Shown here one piece after another: positions 46,561-59,860 of a stretch of DNA of 64,000 nucleotides. Both the position numbers and the translations under genes were made by a program. The stretch is from Sclerurus mexicanus (lineage: Eukaryota > Chordata > Aves > Passeriformes > Furnariidae), in the NCBI GenBank assembly GCA_013396755.1, contig VWZF01000296.1:330005-394004 (forward strand). The letters are read 5' to 3'. Position 1 is the first letter of the stretch, and every line of letters starts with the position of its first letter. The notes under the pieces were generated by a model. It was given only the letters and a program-made list of their open reading frames with translations, made no database searches and was not told the origin of the DNA.

Positions 46561-49500
46561 GGGGATGACAACACAAGGCTTCTGACAACCACTCTATTTT
46601 TATTTTTTTTTTGGTAATGCTTAATCATCAAGCACCACAGAAGGCAGGAAAGATCAGATGACTTACGTGTTTCCGTTTGCTGCCACAGACCTGTACTATA
46701 TAGACATGCACATTTATAGTATTAAAGATAGCGTGGCACAGCATTAAAATAAAAAATGTTTCAGTGGTGTATGTTTCAAGTGACTGGTTTACTCAAACTG
46801 TGAGGTCAGAAACAAATTATCTAGGTCATTGCAAATAAAGTCCTGATAAAGCATTCATGTTATGTCATCAAACATTCCTCTCCTTCTGACATGTTATGCC
46901 ACTTTAATGATCCAAGTATCCAAGTTTCGGAATTGCAAATACTGTACAACTTTAGAATCACTTAAGCCTATCTAAGATAGGTTTTTTTGGAGATGAAGAA
47001 ATTATAATGCTGGATGTTGTGATCTCTCATACAGGCTTTGAGAAGAGTTTATGCATTACCCCAGGAAAGGGGAATCCTTTTCTGTGCAACAGTATATTTC
47101 AAGTTATTTCCCACAGCTGGTGACCCAGTACAACTATAACACAACACAACCTTAAATTTATCCTTAAATTTATGCCTAACAGTGGGTGAAACTGGTGAAT
47201 GAGTAGCATCATCCTACCAAAAAACCTCAGTACACATTCAACCATTCAAGTCTCCAAGTAGAGCTTTAATGAAGTGAAACATACCTCCATGAATGAATCT
47301 GGTCCACAAAACTCATTCACAGTATGTCTTTACTGAGATTTCTTTCTCTGAGTAAAGTTTTACAGAAAACAAAGGAATTTCCAGAACTACCTAAGACTGA
47401 TTTCTCGTCTATAGCTCTCCTGATCACTTCACTGGTCAGTAACATCTTACTTTCTCACAGAAATCCAAGAACACAGGAATGAGGCCAAAAGAAAAATGAA
47501 AATTAACTTCTATACCTAGTAAACTTTCTATAGCAGACTTAAATCTATACATCGATACAATATCCCACAAGAATACAGAGAAGAGGCTAAGTCCATCTTA
47601 AACACAGCACAGAGTATACAAGCAATTTATGAAAACAATTTTTGCATATACTTTGCCCCATAAAAACACCAGGAAAGGAGCATTTTACCACCAAAGTAAT
47701 GTACTAATTACTCACAAATAGAAGTATGTCACAGAGGATTCATGAAAGCAAATGCCAGTGACTCAGTGTAGAAGGAAGAAGAAAAGGAAGAAAATGAAGA
47801 AAGGATATGATTTAAAGTGTCTATAGCTATGAGCTAATAGTGTGAAGAGGAACAATTTCACAACAGAGATTTGTTTAATTCACTCTGGCGTGTCAAGAAT
47901 GAAGTATCACATAAAATGACGAGTAAAGTGGCACGCACTAAAGAGACAAAAAAGGCAAGCAGTGGTAATTACAGTTAACATTTTCATTTTGGACACATCA
48001 GTTAACTTACTGTCCATGTTGTAGGCCATGACAGCCCACAACCCCTGTGACCCAGCAGCAGCAACACTCTGAGGTGCCAGATCTAGCAGTGCTACTGCTA
48101 AGTAATGAGAACAAACTGCGATGCTACAGAAAATACTGCCTGCCAAACTACATAACACAAGATAGCTAATATTTGTTTTAAAACTTAACTGTTTAAACAG
48201 TATCTGCTCCAATACAAGCAGAACTGCAGGCAAACTAAAGGAGAGGAAATCAGAGTGTGTTGTCAAATGTTAAATTGTATAATGTAGTACTGTAGTAAGT
48301 CTTCAAGTTATATCTTCTGGATTCATATAATGAGTCGAAAACTCAGAGTTTTCAGTGTTTGAGGGTATGGTTTTATTGTTGCTGGGTTTGGTTTTTTGCT
48401 TTGTAGTGTGACAATTTTTCTTGGAAGTTCATGTTTCAAGGCCTATTTTGGCAATGGAGAGTTTAACCATGAACCTGAAGTACCTAAAACCAGACAAAAA
48501 TTAACTGCTACCCACAAATATTAGAAAATAAAGTTCTAAAATCTATATAACAGTAATTCATTCCAAATAACACTAACACTGGCTTCAATGCATACAAAGT
48601 TGAGCAGTAATATTCATGTACAGCCTTTCTTCTTTACTCATCAATCTCTGCAAGCATTCTAGTACTATACAGTTAAAAGTATCTCAATACTTCATAATCC
48701 TTCAGGAACAGATATGTATAGCTTTTAAAATTCCATTAAATTTCCACATTGAAGCAGCAATGTCTGGGACAGTAGAAATATGACAGTGGAAGGAATAAAC
48801 TGGAAAGCGAATTTGTCTGAAAGTTAAGACTCTCTAACTGAGGAGAGCTGAAATCCTCCTACAAAAGACAACTTCACATTAAGTCACTGTTTATAAAATG
48901 GATAATTACACAAAAGCTGTTAAGTTGAACAAGTCACACATTTTGCTTCCACAGGTCACAACTATTTTGAATTAGAATTTGTGCCTATGATTTACATTGG
49001 ATTTAGACCTAAAAAAAACATTCAAATTGTCAATAGAACAGTAAAAACAGCATCCATAATGAGGAAATTTCGCCCTTTCCTCAACTGTGTTTAAGTACCA
49101 CTACCTCATATCACATTCCACAAGTTCTCTAAGACACATTACTATGCGAACAAGTAACTCTTGCATGGACAAGGTAAAACCAAGACTTTTCAAACATTCC
49201 CGTAAGCTGTACTGACAGAGGTTAGTGTAAATACTGTTCTGAGATTCACACCAGTGATTCCACCACAGAAGGCAGTCTTGCAGATTACCAGTCATCTTAA
49301 GGAGCATGGATGAACAGAAGACAAAGTTGAATTTACAGTTTAAGATCAATTCAGTAGTTTTCACAGATGAATACTCTGTTCCACTGAAAATGTGCTTTGG
49401 CATAACTTCCACACACTATCCATTTGACATAATGGAGACAGGTTCAAGTCAAAATACAACACGGCATTCTGTGATCTTCTACCCCCATAGTAGCAAGGAG

Positions 49501-52500
49501 GAACATGCTGAGAGTTTGAACACTAATTCTTCATTTTCTGGTTTTTGAAAAAAACACTCCTCTAATTGGTTCAGTGGTTTAACCAAACATTAGATTTGCT
49601 ATTAACACAAGCTCTAGCTCAGCTTTTCAAGTAATCATTACAAATAACCTCAAACAGATTACATTCAGCTTGAAAGCCAAATGTAGGCATACCTCTGAAA
49701 GACAAATTAATGTCCACTAGAGCCACCTCCCCAAATGTCTTGAATATAAAATAACAGAGACATTTGTTGGGATTATCCTTTCTTCAAGTCATAACTGTAA
49801 AAGTTACCACTTTGAAGAAATAAATGATAGAACATTCACATGAATCAATGTTTACATAATCACATGCTTTTTAATCATCTCCTTTCTATAAATTCATAAC
49901 TAAACATTAAATCAAAATTATTTTCAGCCTTTCAAAACCTCAAGAAAGTCTGTGCAGGTAATGGGAGAACACAGTTTAAGAGGGCTGGACAACTAGTTTG
50001 ATCTACATATGGGTGTGTGACCAATTAAAAAGTGACTGATTGTTTTCTCCACCTAGCTTGAATCGATTACAGACTTCTGACTTGTTTTTATGGGGATATC
50101 TAAGCTCTTGCCTCACTGTGACTAGCATAAATTTAGTTGATACAGAAAAAAACAGAGAAATATTAAAAAACTACCAATAAAAAAACAAATTCAAGTTTCA
50201 AACTGACATACAACAATTTGGTGAAACAGAAATGCAATCTGATCACCTCTTCCTTCCAAAGTGTTTTGTTAGGATCCACACAACTGTGGACACTGTTTAC
50301 TGATTGACAGAGATTCTTTTTTAATTTGTATTTATCAGAGAAATAGGATAACTCACTCTCTTAATTTTTGGTTTTTTAAGCAAAGAAACTCAAACAAGAA
50401 TAGCAGCTTCCCATCTATTTACCACAGGATAGGTACAGTATCATTCTGCAAAAATCTGCTAAACTTCCAAGAGTCTCTGTAAGACTGAAGCTGGACTGAA
50501 TATTACATTCTGATAGTCATTTGTTATACATTAGTTCAGCAGATAGTCACTGAAGCATTTCCTACTCAGAGATCAAAAAACAAGTTATGGTAATAATTCC
50601 AAAAAGTAACCTTCTGCTTTTAAATTCTGACTACTCAGTATGTTATACTAACCATATTTTTGAAACAGATAGTGTAGTCACTCTCTCCAAAGTGCAAATT
50701 CTCATCTTCCTATTTATTAGAGTCTCCCATCACACTTTTTCACACGTATAAAAGTAGAACCATGTCATTCATCAGTGTTGGAAACAGGAATCATGCTGCA
50801 ATGTGACACAGAGCTACATGTCATATCCTTTACAAGTCTAGTTTTAATAGTCCAAATGCCTCTAGCAATACCACCTCGTGCTGCGATTTTTTCACATCTT
50901 GGGCTATGCAGCATCAGGCTAACTAGCTGCTGCAGGAAATGATGATCATCTCCGAGTCAGAGCTAAACACACACCCCAATACAGTGCTGCAGGGCATAGG
51001 GCTGTTTTGCAGATGAATCTGGGCTGCCAACCTCATGAGATCATTAGAGATCACTGCTTTTAGTAAGCATACAGGTAGTCAAGCACACACTTGTGAAAAA
51101 GCTTAGTGAACAATCAGAAACCCAAATGAACTGAATCTGGGTTTTTTTTCAGTCTTGGGTTGCTCTTCAATATCTCAACAAGCTAACTGAAGAAAAAGTA
51201 TTATCACTTTGACAGCACATTTGTGTCAAGTAAACACCTGGTTACCTTAAGCTTTTCTCCACCAACACTTAATTTAAAACCAACAGGTCTTTTGACAGAA
51301 TTAAGCTACTGAAAACTATTCACGTGAACATAAATAAGTCTGTTACATACGATGTACATGAAATTCATCATTCAAGAGAACTTACCAACTCTGACAAGAA
51401 AGTGCAATGAGGATGACTGAGATTAAATTTAGCAGTACATAGCTATCTAGTTTAACAAATCAAATTTTATCAAATCACAGGCCAGGTATAAAAAGCAGGT
51501 AAATTCAGAAGGTTATCACCACTGAGTACGCAAAGAGAAGCACAGAAGTTCACTCTATTTGTTGAGGCTAACAGGTGGTGTGTGGTCACAGTAAATATCA
51601 GAAACAACTAAAGCATATCCTCAAGATAAATAAAAATATCTTAAATTTAAAAAGTACTCATTATAGTTCTATTGTCATTTTATAAATTCAGTGAGCCGGG
51701 AGAAAGGAAGGGAAAAAAAATCATTAAGGCTTAAGCTTAGAGACTACTGTCTAAGCATGTTATAGAAGGGTACAGGGTACCTTCCAGCTTAGTTCAAACA
51801 AATAAAATCAATTGAAATTAGTCATACGTTATACATTAGACATTTGGCTTGAAAACCTTGGCAACCACTAAACTCACCACGTACATTAACACCATTGCAT
51901 ATTTTCTATTCAAAAATTAAATCACAGCAAATGTATGAAAAAAATGAACTGCAACTTTATTTTTTACAAATAATGACTGATCTTGCTCTTTGTTCTTGAA
52001 CACTCTACAATGATTTCAGACTGCAGCCTTCCTCTTTTAGTCTGCAATGGAGTGAATTTGCAGAACCTCTGAAAAATGGAGTAGTCAGATTTATCCCAAG
52101 TCTTTTAAAAGAGAAAGATTTTGAGAGATCTGTCAAAACTGAGGAAACCCCACATTTTCTACTTTCATGAAAAAAATCTCTTTGTTCACCATGCAAGAGT
52201 CCTGTGGAGAGAAACATTATTACTTCTTATACATGCAGTAGTGCTATGAGTCCTCATTGTTCCTCATATCATATGAATACAACAAACGACAGACTCCACT
52301 CAAAAGAGCTTACACAAGTCCAAAAACCCAGGCTCAACACAGAGACAAGACAAACATCTCCAACAGGTTAGAACAGGGTGTGGATGAGGTAAGGTGACAG
52401 AATAGGGTGTGCTACAATTTCTGGCCATCAGGAAGAGTAATCACCTCACTACTCATCTGACCTATTAGGCCATTAGCTAATTTAAGGTTTCTATTTGCAT

Positions 52501-55500
52501 CACAGCAGAAGGATGCCTGAAGAATTAATGTTCAGAAAGGATAAACCCACCATTTCTGCAGTCTTCATTTTTGTTTGGAAAATGTCTTAGGTCTTGAGAA
52601 CACCACAGTCAGAGAGTTCAAGAAAAAGGAAAAAATGTGACACTGGTCAACTACTTTAGTCCTCTCATAGTAGTAGCCAAGTCACACAGCTGGGAACAAA
52701 TCTACCTTTCATATTCTTCATTCTCTACGTTTTTTATGAGACAACAGTAGCCCTCATTTTTGACAGGACTTAAAAGAATACATTGCCTAATAAAGGTAGA
52801 TGTTACCAGGTCAATGAAAGCTGCTATCATAAAAAAACGACAAAAAGCAAATGCCTTAAAACAAAAAAAATCTGATACTGCGCCCAATTTTATCCTAAGA
52901 ACCTGAAGCACCACATTCCTTTCAAATCATATTACAATGAATTGTCCTTTAACTACTTGGACTTTGACACTGGGGCAAGCAAAGTCCTGTATTTACTCAT
53001 CTTCACTTAACTTGAAGAGCTGTATTAATATTTGCTGCCTTTGCCCTCAGAATGGTTATCATCAAATGAGGCCATCTGCTCATGGTTTAGGAGTTTGATG
53101 TTTGCAGAATCTGTCTATCAGAAAAATGGTTTTATAAAATAATAAGTTTGCAGGAAAAAAATCCTGTATTTTTAACAGCATAAATTGTTCAGGTAAAACA
53201 TCTGTAAACATGTATGAAAACTATGTCTCCATCCTTCCTTTTGGTTGTGCAGCATTATGTGCATTGCTACTCTGACCTCAATGAGGCCCCTGTGTAAGGT
53301 AGAACTCCAAGCCAGTTCTCAAACTCTAATCCTTTCTCTAACATTAAAAATGCCTGTAACTAAAAAATGGCCTTTTTTCATATAATCTTTTCCATAGAAT
53401 TGGGCAATTACAATGACTTTCATAATTCTGTATTTTCTGTTACGTGCCTGTTTAATATGCACATTTATATTAGAATAGCAACACCTTTGTGTAAAAACCC
53501 CTAGTGTTTAATTTAAATTGTAACTTTAAATAATCTGAAACTTGGCAGATATTGTAATATTCTACATGCACACAATACCCCCAAAGTAAAATAATGTTCA
53601 GCAACAAGTCATTGCATTAGGGTGCAGGATTCTAACCTGCACTGGGTGTTCCTGCCACATAGGATGTTCTGGTTCCTGGACTCTGATCTTCTGATTGTCT
53701 GTACTTCATGTGTTTTACTTCATTCTTATACCTTTTCTTTGGAATTACCTAACTGATTTACCTACAAGACGAAACCTGGGAGCAGTTCTACAGATAATTT
53801 CGTAAGTCTCAATGAACAAGACTAATGGGACACTGGGGAATTTTTGCCTCCCACTGCACTACAGCCTTCCAAAAACACCTCAGCAGGACACATTCCTTCA
53901 TACAACTCCCACGCACTTCCATCCTTTCAGACAGTCTGTCTCACCTAAGAGAGAGCATACGACTTCCTCCCACCAAGCCCTTATACACATCCAAGACTTC
54001 CACAGGGACCTGGGCTCAGCCCTCCCGCAACACACAGAACCCAGGCCATGCTGTCAGTCCATCGGCCAGCTTCCTCGGCCAGGTGTCTTTTAGAAAACAC
54101 AGTGTCATTATTCTTCCAGTATGACTTGAAGGGAAAATTAATTTTTCCATACTAACTGAGGCAGAAAATGCAGACAGTCCTTTGGACTTCTCTTTAGATT
54201 GTTTCTTTCTATTAATAACCATCTGGCAACCCTTGGAGTGGATTTAGGCAGTCAGTCTCAAAGATCATACTGAACATTTTTTTTACATTTATAAAAAGAC
54301 TGGCTCAATGTCTCTGAGGCCATTAGTAAGGTTAGTGTGAGAGACAATAGGATCAGCAGTAAATCAGTAGTGGTAAAACAATTCACTTAATGAACAATAA
54401 GAATCAAAAGAAAGTTGGCCAGAAAAGTGTCAAATGTTTCACATTTTGCCAAACTTGTCAACGATTATACAAACACATTACCTTGCCTGGGAGGGCCAAA
54501 TTACTAAATCTCTAATACTATTACTCTGTGTCTTGTTTCCTGTAGACTGTCAGAGTAGGTAATCCTACTGGTTTCTTCTTGCCTTATATAATTTATGAAT
54601 CAGAAGGAGGAAATGCATAATGCTTAAAAGGTATTAATTTGTAGATAATATTGAATGCTTAGGTCTGACCCACACAAACAATCTGCATATTTTAAAAAAT
54701 AACCTAGTATATTCATATACTGTAGTATGTTTTGCATTTCCTTTATGGAAAAGGGGGAAAAAAGGCAGCTTGCTCTTCTAAGATTTCAAGATGTCACATA
54801 AGAAATAATGCGAAGAAACATTCTCAAACAGGAAAAAAAATGCCAACAAAACAATAACAAAAAAACCAACTCCCACCAAAACAGGAAGAAGTTTCATTTT
54901 TCTGTTTTGAAACTTTTCCCACAGATAGAAATCAAAGCCTTGCAAAAAATGATAATATTTTGACATTTGGCAAGACAGAATAGCACTTCTGAGACACAAT
55001 CAAGCAGCAAGGAAAAACTAGACAGAAGTGCATTTCCCAAGAGAACTCATGTTCTCCAGTTAGTCATAGGTCACAGATGGGGAGTAGATGCCTCCAAACA
55101 CAACAGTTCAATCATCGAAACATGGCAGAATGGCCAAGGATGAAGCCACGTCACCAATCCTCAGGTAAGGAAAAAAGTATATAATGCAAGCTTACTTTTT
55201 TAAAAAAGCGTTATATATTTTCTCTGTTCATTATTTGGGGAATGCAAAAGGAAGATGCTATGTCAAGACCCAATGGTATGGTGAACTGACATAATGATTC
55301 TTTTGCATGGGGTGTTTGTAGATAAGGTGAATAGAGCATATTGCACTTGTCTGACTGCTTTAGCTTCTACTGTTACAGCACTTACGGAAATTGCCTTGAC
55401 ATACTCACACGCAAGAACAAGCTAGACCTAGACTCACTGAAAAAGTGAATCTGTAAAACAAATGTACAAAATCTAATTTTTATTTGCTAAACTCCAGGAG

Positions 55501-58500
55501 TGTTAACAGTACTATCACAAAGAATGCTAGTTAATTACGACTTCTCAGTCAACAGCACTGTCAGATGGAGATATTTTTCAAGCATTCTTCTTCCATTTTC
55601 CCAAAAAAGGAATAAAAAAAGCCAAGTATTGATTTACATTGTGAAAACCATCCTGACAACAAATTCTCGTAAACATCAAGACAGCTGTTTGTAGAAATAT
55701 ATCTCTGATTTATTCTTATCATCAGTATCTAACTCCCGTTTCATCAAGGACTGGATTGCTTGGATGTGTGAGCTGTGTAAAATCTGTAAAGATATATTTA
55801 TCAACTAAGAATTATGATGAAGATTTTTGCTTTTTCCCAGTCAGCCTGGACTGTATTCAAGACGAAACAGCCACCACTGACGGCAGAACTTCATTCTGGA
55901 TTGTTAGGCTCATTGATGTATTTTTCCAATTAAATTACATATATCTGTTACAAATAATTCCAGGGAACCTACATATTCTATGGATTTATGTCCTCTGATT
56001 CAATCACAGCACGACATTTTATACAATCCTCCTGCAAAATTTTCATCTCTCATGTACCATTTGCTCTACAAACTCCCTTGAAGGCCAATTTCCCTCACTG
56101 TTGTTCAGCTATCCAGAGTGCCAGAGATGCTTCATGAAGCCACTGATATGCCATCTCTGGAATTTCTAGCCAGAATATCATCACATCTTGGCTGGAAAAA
56201 GGCCCTGATTCCCAGTTAGAGAGACCTCTGTGTGTCCATCAGGAACACCAGTAAGTTCTCATGTTCCCTTAGAGTTCAGTTTGGGTTTGGTGAGGGGAGG
56301 TTTCAGGGTTAAAGTACATATTTACAAGATACAGCATTCTTACAACTACCTTTCTTTTGTTTTCTACTTTTGAGCTTTCTGAATATTTTCATGTAGGAAC
56401 ACCTTTCCAGAAAATTCAAGCATCTCATCCAAGAAGTGATAATAGCAGTTACTCAAGAGGATTTTAAGAATAATAAGAAATTAAATTAGAAGCTGATTCA
56501 TTATACTCAGATTTATTGAAGGAAGCTCAACTAATTCAAGCTAATGCACCCATCTTCCCTATAACAACTTCAGGACATAGAACTGATGAATAAAAACACT
56601 GTATTTAAATGTATTTCAAAAATGAAGTAAACGCTTCTTATAGAAATCTGTATCTGATTATTAGCTTTAACAAAGCAACTAACTATAACATAAACTTGGT
56701 CTCTTTTAAGTATGTATGGAAAAAAAAACCCCAAACACTTAAGTGTGAAAAAAGCACTGCAAGTTGTTCCACATATCAAATCTATGTCCCCTGAAAAGCA
56801 GGAATCTGTTCATAAGCCTATGCCAAATTCTGACCAGGATGGGGGCCCAGCAGCCCAGAGAGGGAAGACTGACCAGGCAGTGTTCCCAAATGCATGCAAG
56901 AAAACAACCTGAGAAAAATAAAGAAAATGTCAACCTACTACTGCTTCAGTTATGCATATCTTGAGCACCTCTTAAATCAACAAGCGAAAAGTTCCAGCAT
57001 TCAAAGAAAGTAACTTTTAATTTATTAGCCCTCTTAAGTTGAGCGCCAGATAAAACCTATACCCACAGTACTACTTCAAAAAAGTTAATCCTTCCCCTGT
57101 TTCTTAAGGAAAAAAAATTCAGATGATAGGGTATTTCACAAGAGAAATGCTATACTAGTTTGAATTAGTAAAGTTCAAAAAATTAATCTAGTTCCAACAC
57201 CCCTGCCATGGGCAAGGACACCACATATACCGATACATATGAAAATAAACAATAAACAAAAATGTTTACATTTCCTCTTCAATGTTGCAGTAGGTAAGTT
57301 TACATTCACATGTGTCTTACAACACAAAAAAAAATAACAATTTTGTCAGATACATAAAAAATGTTCAGTGATGTACTTCTTTACTGACATACAAAAAAGA
57401 AACAGCATTTCTCCTACAACTACCTTATCGCCTTGAGAGAAATAATGTTTTTTTAAACTCTAGGACACATTATAATCAAGCACTAAGAGAACTTAGGGTA
57501 TATACATTTCTATTAAACTAAGCTGTTGCAATGTGTAACACTTCACACTGTTTGTTTCAGCAAATTAAGTATCTGAATGGTGTTTCTTCAATAATCAACA
57601 CCCTTAACTTTACACAGGACTACCTTAGTCTACCCACCATTAAGAGATCTTTAATTTGCTGACAAGCAAATGTTTAAACTATTTTTCTAAAACTGATCAC
57701 ATGTATAGTTGATTTCCCAATATTTATTTGGATGCTAATAACTATGTTTTAAACCAGTCTAGTTAAAAAAGACGGAAGATATAAAGCCATTTTCCTACCA
57801 GTAAGCAGTGCCTCATTTGACACAATCTTCAACGTTTTTTTGAAGGAGGAATACAGAATTCACTATTCACATTTTAACTATTTTTCTTTAATACGTTACT
57901 TTAAACCTAGGCTGAAGTCAACTGATAGAGCTCAAAAGCAGGGTATTTCATGCTAGAACACCTACGTCATTACTGCAAGTGCAGAAAAAAGAATGGGTGG
58001 GATAAGGAAACTGCACCAGTTTTTGCTTTCTAATCATCAGAAGTGAATATGTCAGAATTTCATGGGAATAACAGATGCTACTTAAAATAATAATCTTTCA
58101 CAAACAAGAGAGCATGATGGTTGTCCTTATTTGTAAACACTTATTTAGGAAAGACCACTGCTGGCTGAAAAAAAGGGTAAAAAGATTGCTATATTTTTTC
58201 TGGCATGATCCCAGTATTTTTATACTCATTTGTCAGTGGCAGGATACCATTAAGGCATAGTCTTTAGTTGTGAAGTCTCTCTATTGAGTAGATCGATCTG
58301 GGAATTGTTCTGCGCTATAGTGCTTCTGAGTATGTTTACATTTACTGGGAAACATGCCAAACTGAGTTTTCTAGTTCACTACCATAAATATTTTAAATAA
58401 AATCACAGAACTGATCTACCATGAGATTTAATGCAGCACTGAAAGTGTGGGGTTTTCTTTGATTTCAGCTGTGTTAAGGTAGGAAGAGCCTGCTGAAGCC

Positions 58501-59317
58501 GACCTAACTAATACAGTATGTATCAACAGTATATAAAGTATGGAATGCTTCAAAAAGACCACTGAAATATGAGGGCTGAAAAGTTTGCGGTCCAAGAAAT
58601 AGATAGAAAAATGCCACGTATATTAAGTGTGAGCAATCTCCTTAAATATCTCTACAAGTGTACATTTAAGTAACATGAAAAATTAAGTCAAGTAACTGTG
58701 CAGTAGACTCTCACATCAGATGAAAATCAGAGTTCAGTATACGATCCTTGCATATTTTGCCTAGGCAAAACTTTATATATTAGTACTAGATACTGGAGCG
58801 GGGTGGGGAGGGGGATGGGGCTTTAAAATTTCACAATTACTGCAATTAGTGAATTTGTGAAGGTTCAAAGGAAAAGAATCCGCTGAGAGGTTCACAATAG
58901 AAAATCCACAAGCCATCACTAAATGCAATACACCTGTTGAATACAACCGAATCAAAGATAAGTGAACTTTCTAATTTTTCTCAGTTTGAGAGACGTACAT
59001 ATGCACCTGTCCTGGTGCCATCGCAGTATTCCTCCTAACAAATCTACCTCCCATTAAACTTTACTAATAACATAACATGGCATCCTGACCCAGGTCTACA
59101 GCCTATAGATAATGTTACAATATACACAGAACTGCTACTGCAATGTTAAACAGTTTTACATCATTTTTAGTGTGAAACATATAATAAACTTCATTTGAAA
59201 TGTTCAACCTACATCAGTACCTTTGAGTTCTAAACACTCAAAATATTACGCGATTTCATGTCTCATAACTAACAAAATCATTACCACTCCTGCACAATGA
59301 CATGTGTCACAAATTCA

Positions 59318-59860
59318 CAAAATCACAGAATGGGTCAGGTTGGAAGGGACCACAGTGGGTCATCTAGCCCCATCTCCCTGCACAAGGAAGCTCATCCTAG
59401 AGCACACAGCACAGGCTTGCATCCAGAAGGTTCTTGAATATCTCCAGTGAGGGAGACTCCACAGCCTCTCTGGGCAATCTGTTCCAGTGCTCCGTCACCC
59501 ACACAGTAAAGAATTTCTTCCTCACGTTGAGGTCCAACTCCCTGTGCATCAGTTTCTGCCCCTTACCCCTTGTTATACTGGTTGGCACTAGTGAGAAGAG
59601 CCCGGCTCCATCCTCTTGACACCCGCCCTTTAGATATTTACACACATTAACAAGGTTCTCCTCTAGTCACCTCCTCTCAAAGCTGAATGGGCCCAGCTCC
59701 CTCAGCCTTCCTTCATAAGAGAAATGCTTCAGACACTTGACCAATCTAGTAGCTCTCCACTGGACCTGCTGGACAGAGGTTATTCTTTCCCAGGTGCAGG
59801 ACCCTACTTTTGCCCTTGCTGAATTTCAGAAGGTTCTTCCCTGCCCAAATTCATGGCAAA
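59318..59860 (-). mobile_element. CR1 LINE, 3' part with internal deletion (minus strand)
   Basis: The inverted CR1 3' end begins near AAAATCACAGAATGGGTCAG and 'ggttggaagggacc'. On the minus strand it encodes the ORF2 C-terminus: KYLKGGCQEDGAGLFSLV, then FFTVWVTEHWNRLPREAV and SPSLEIFKNLLDASL (59397-59645). Further upstream are a SYEGRLRELGPFSFERR-like segment (about 59680-59740) and LKFSKGKSRVLHLG (about 59785-59830). In full-length avian CR1 the last two are separated by about 100 residues, but here by about 25. An internal deletion of roughly 200-250 bp is therefore inferred. It has the same orientation as MAST4 and is not functional. Confidence 0.88.

Noticed and set aside
48011..48044. 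A possible 34-nt mini-exon on the minus strand, bounded by CAG and GTAAGT
   Set aside because: The donor is good, but the pyrimidine tract is weak, the length is not a multiple of three, and the peptide matches nothing expected for MAST4.
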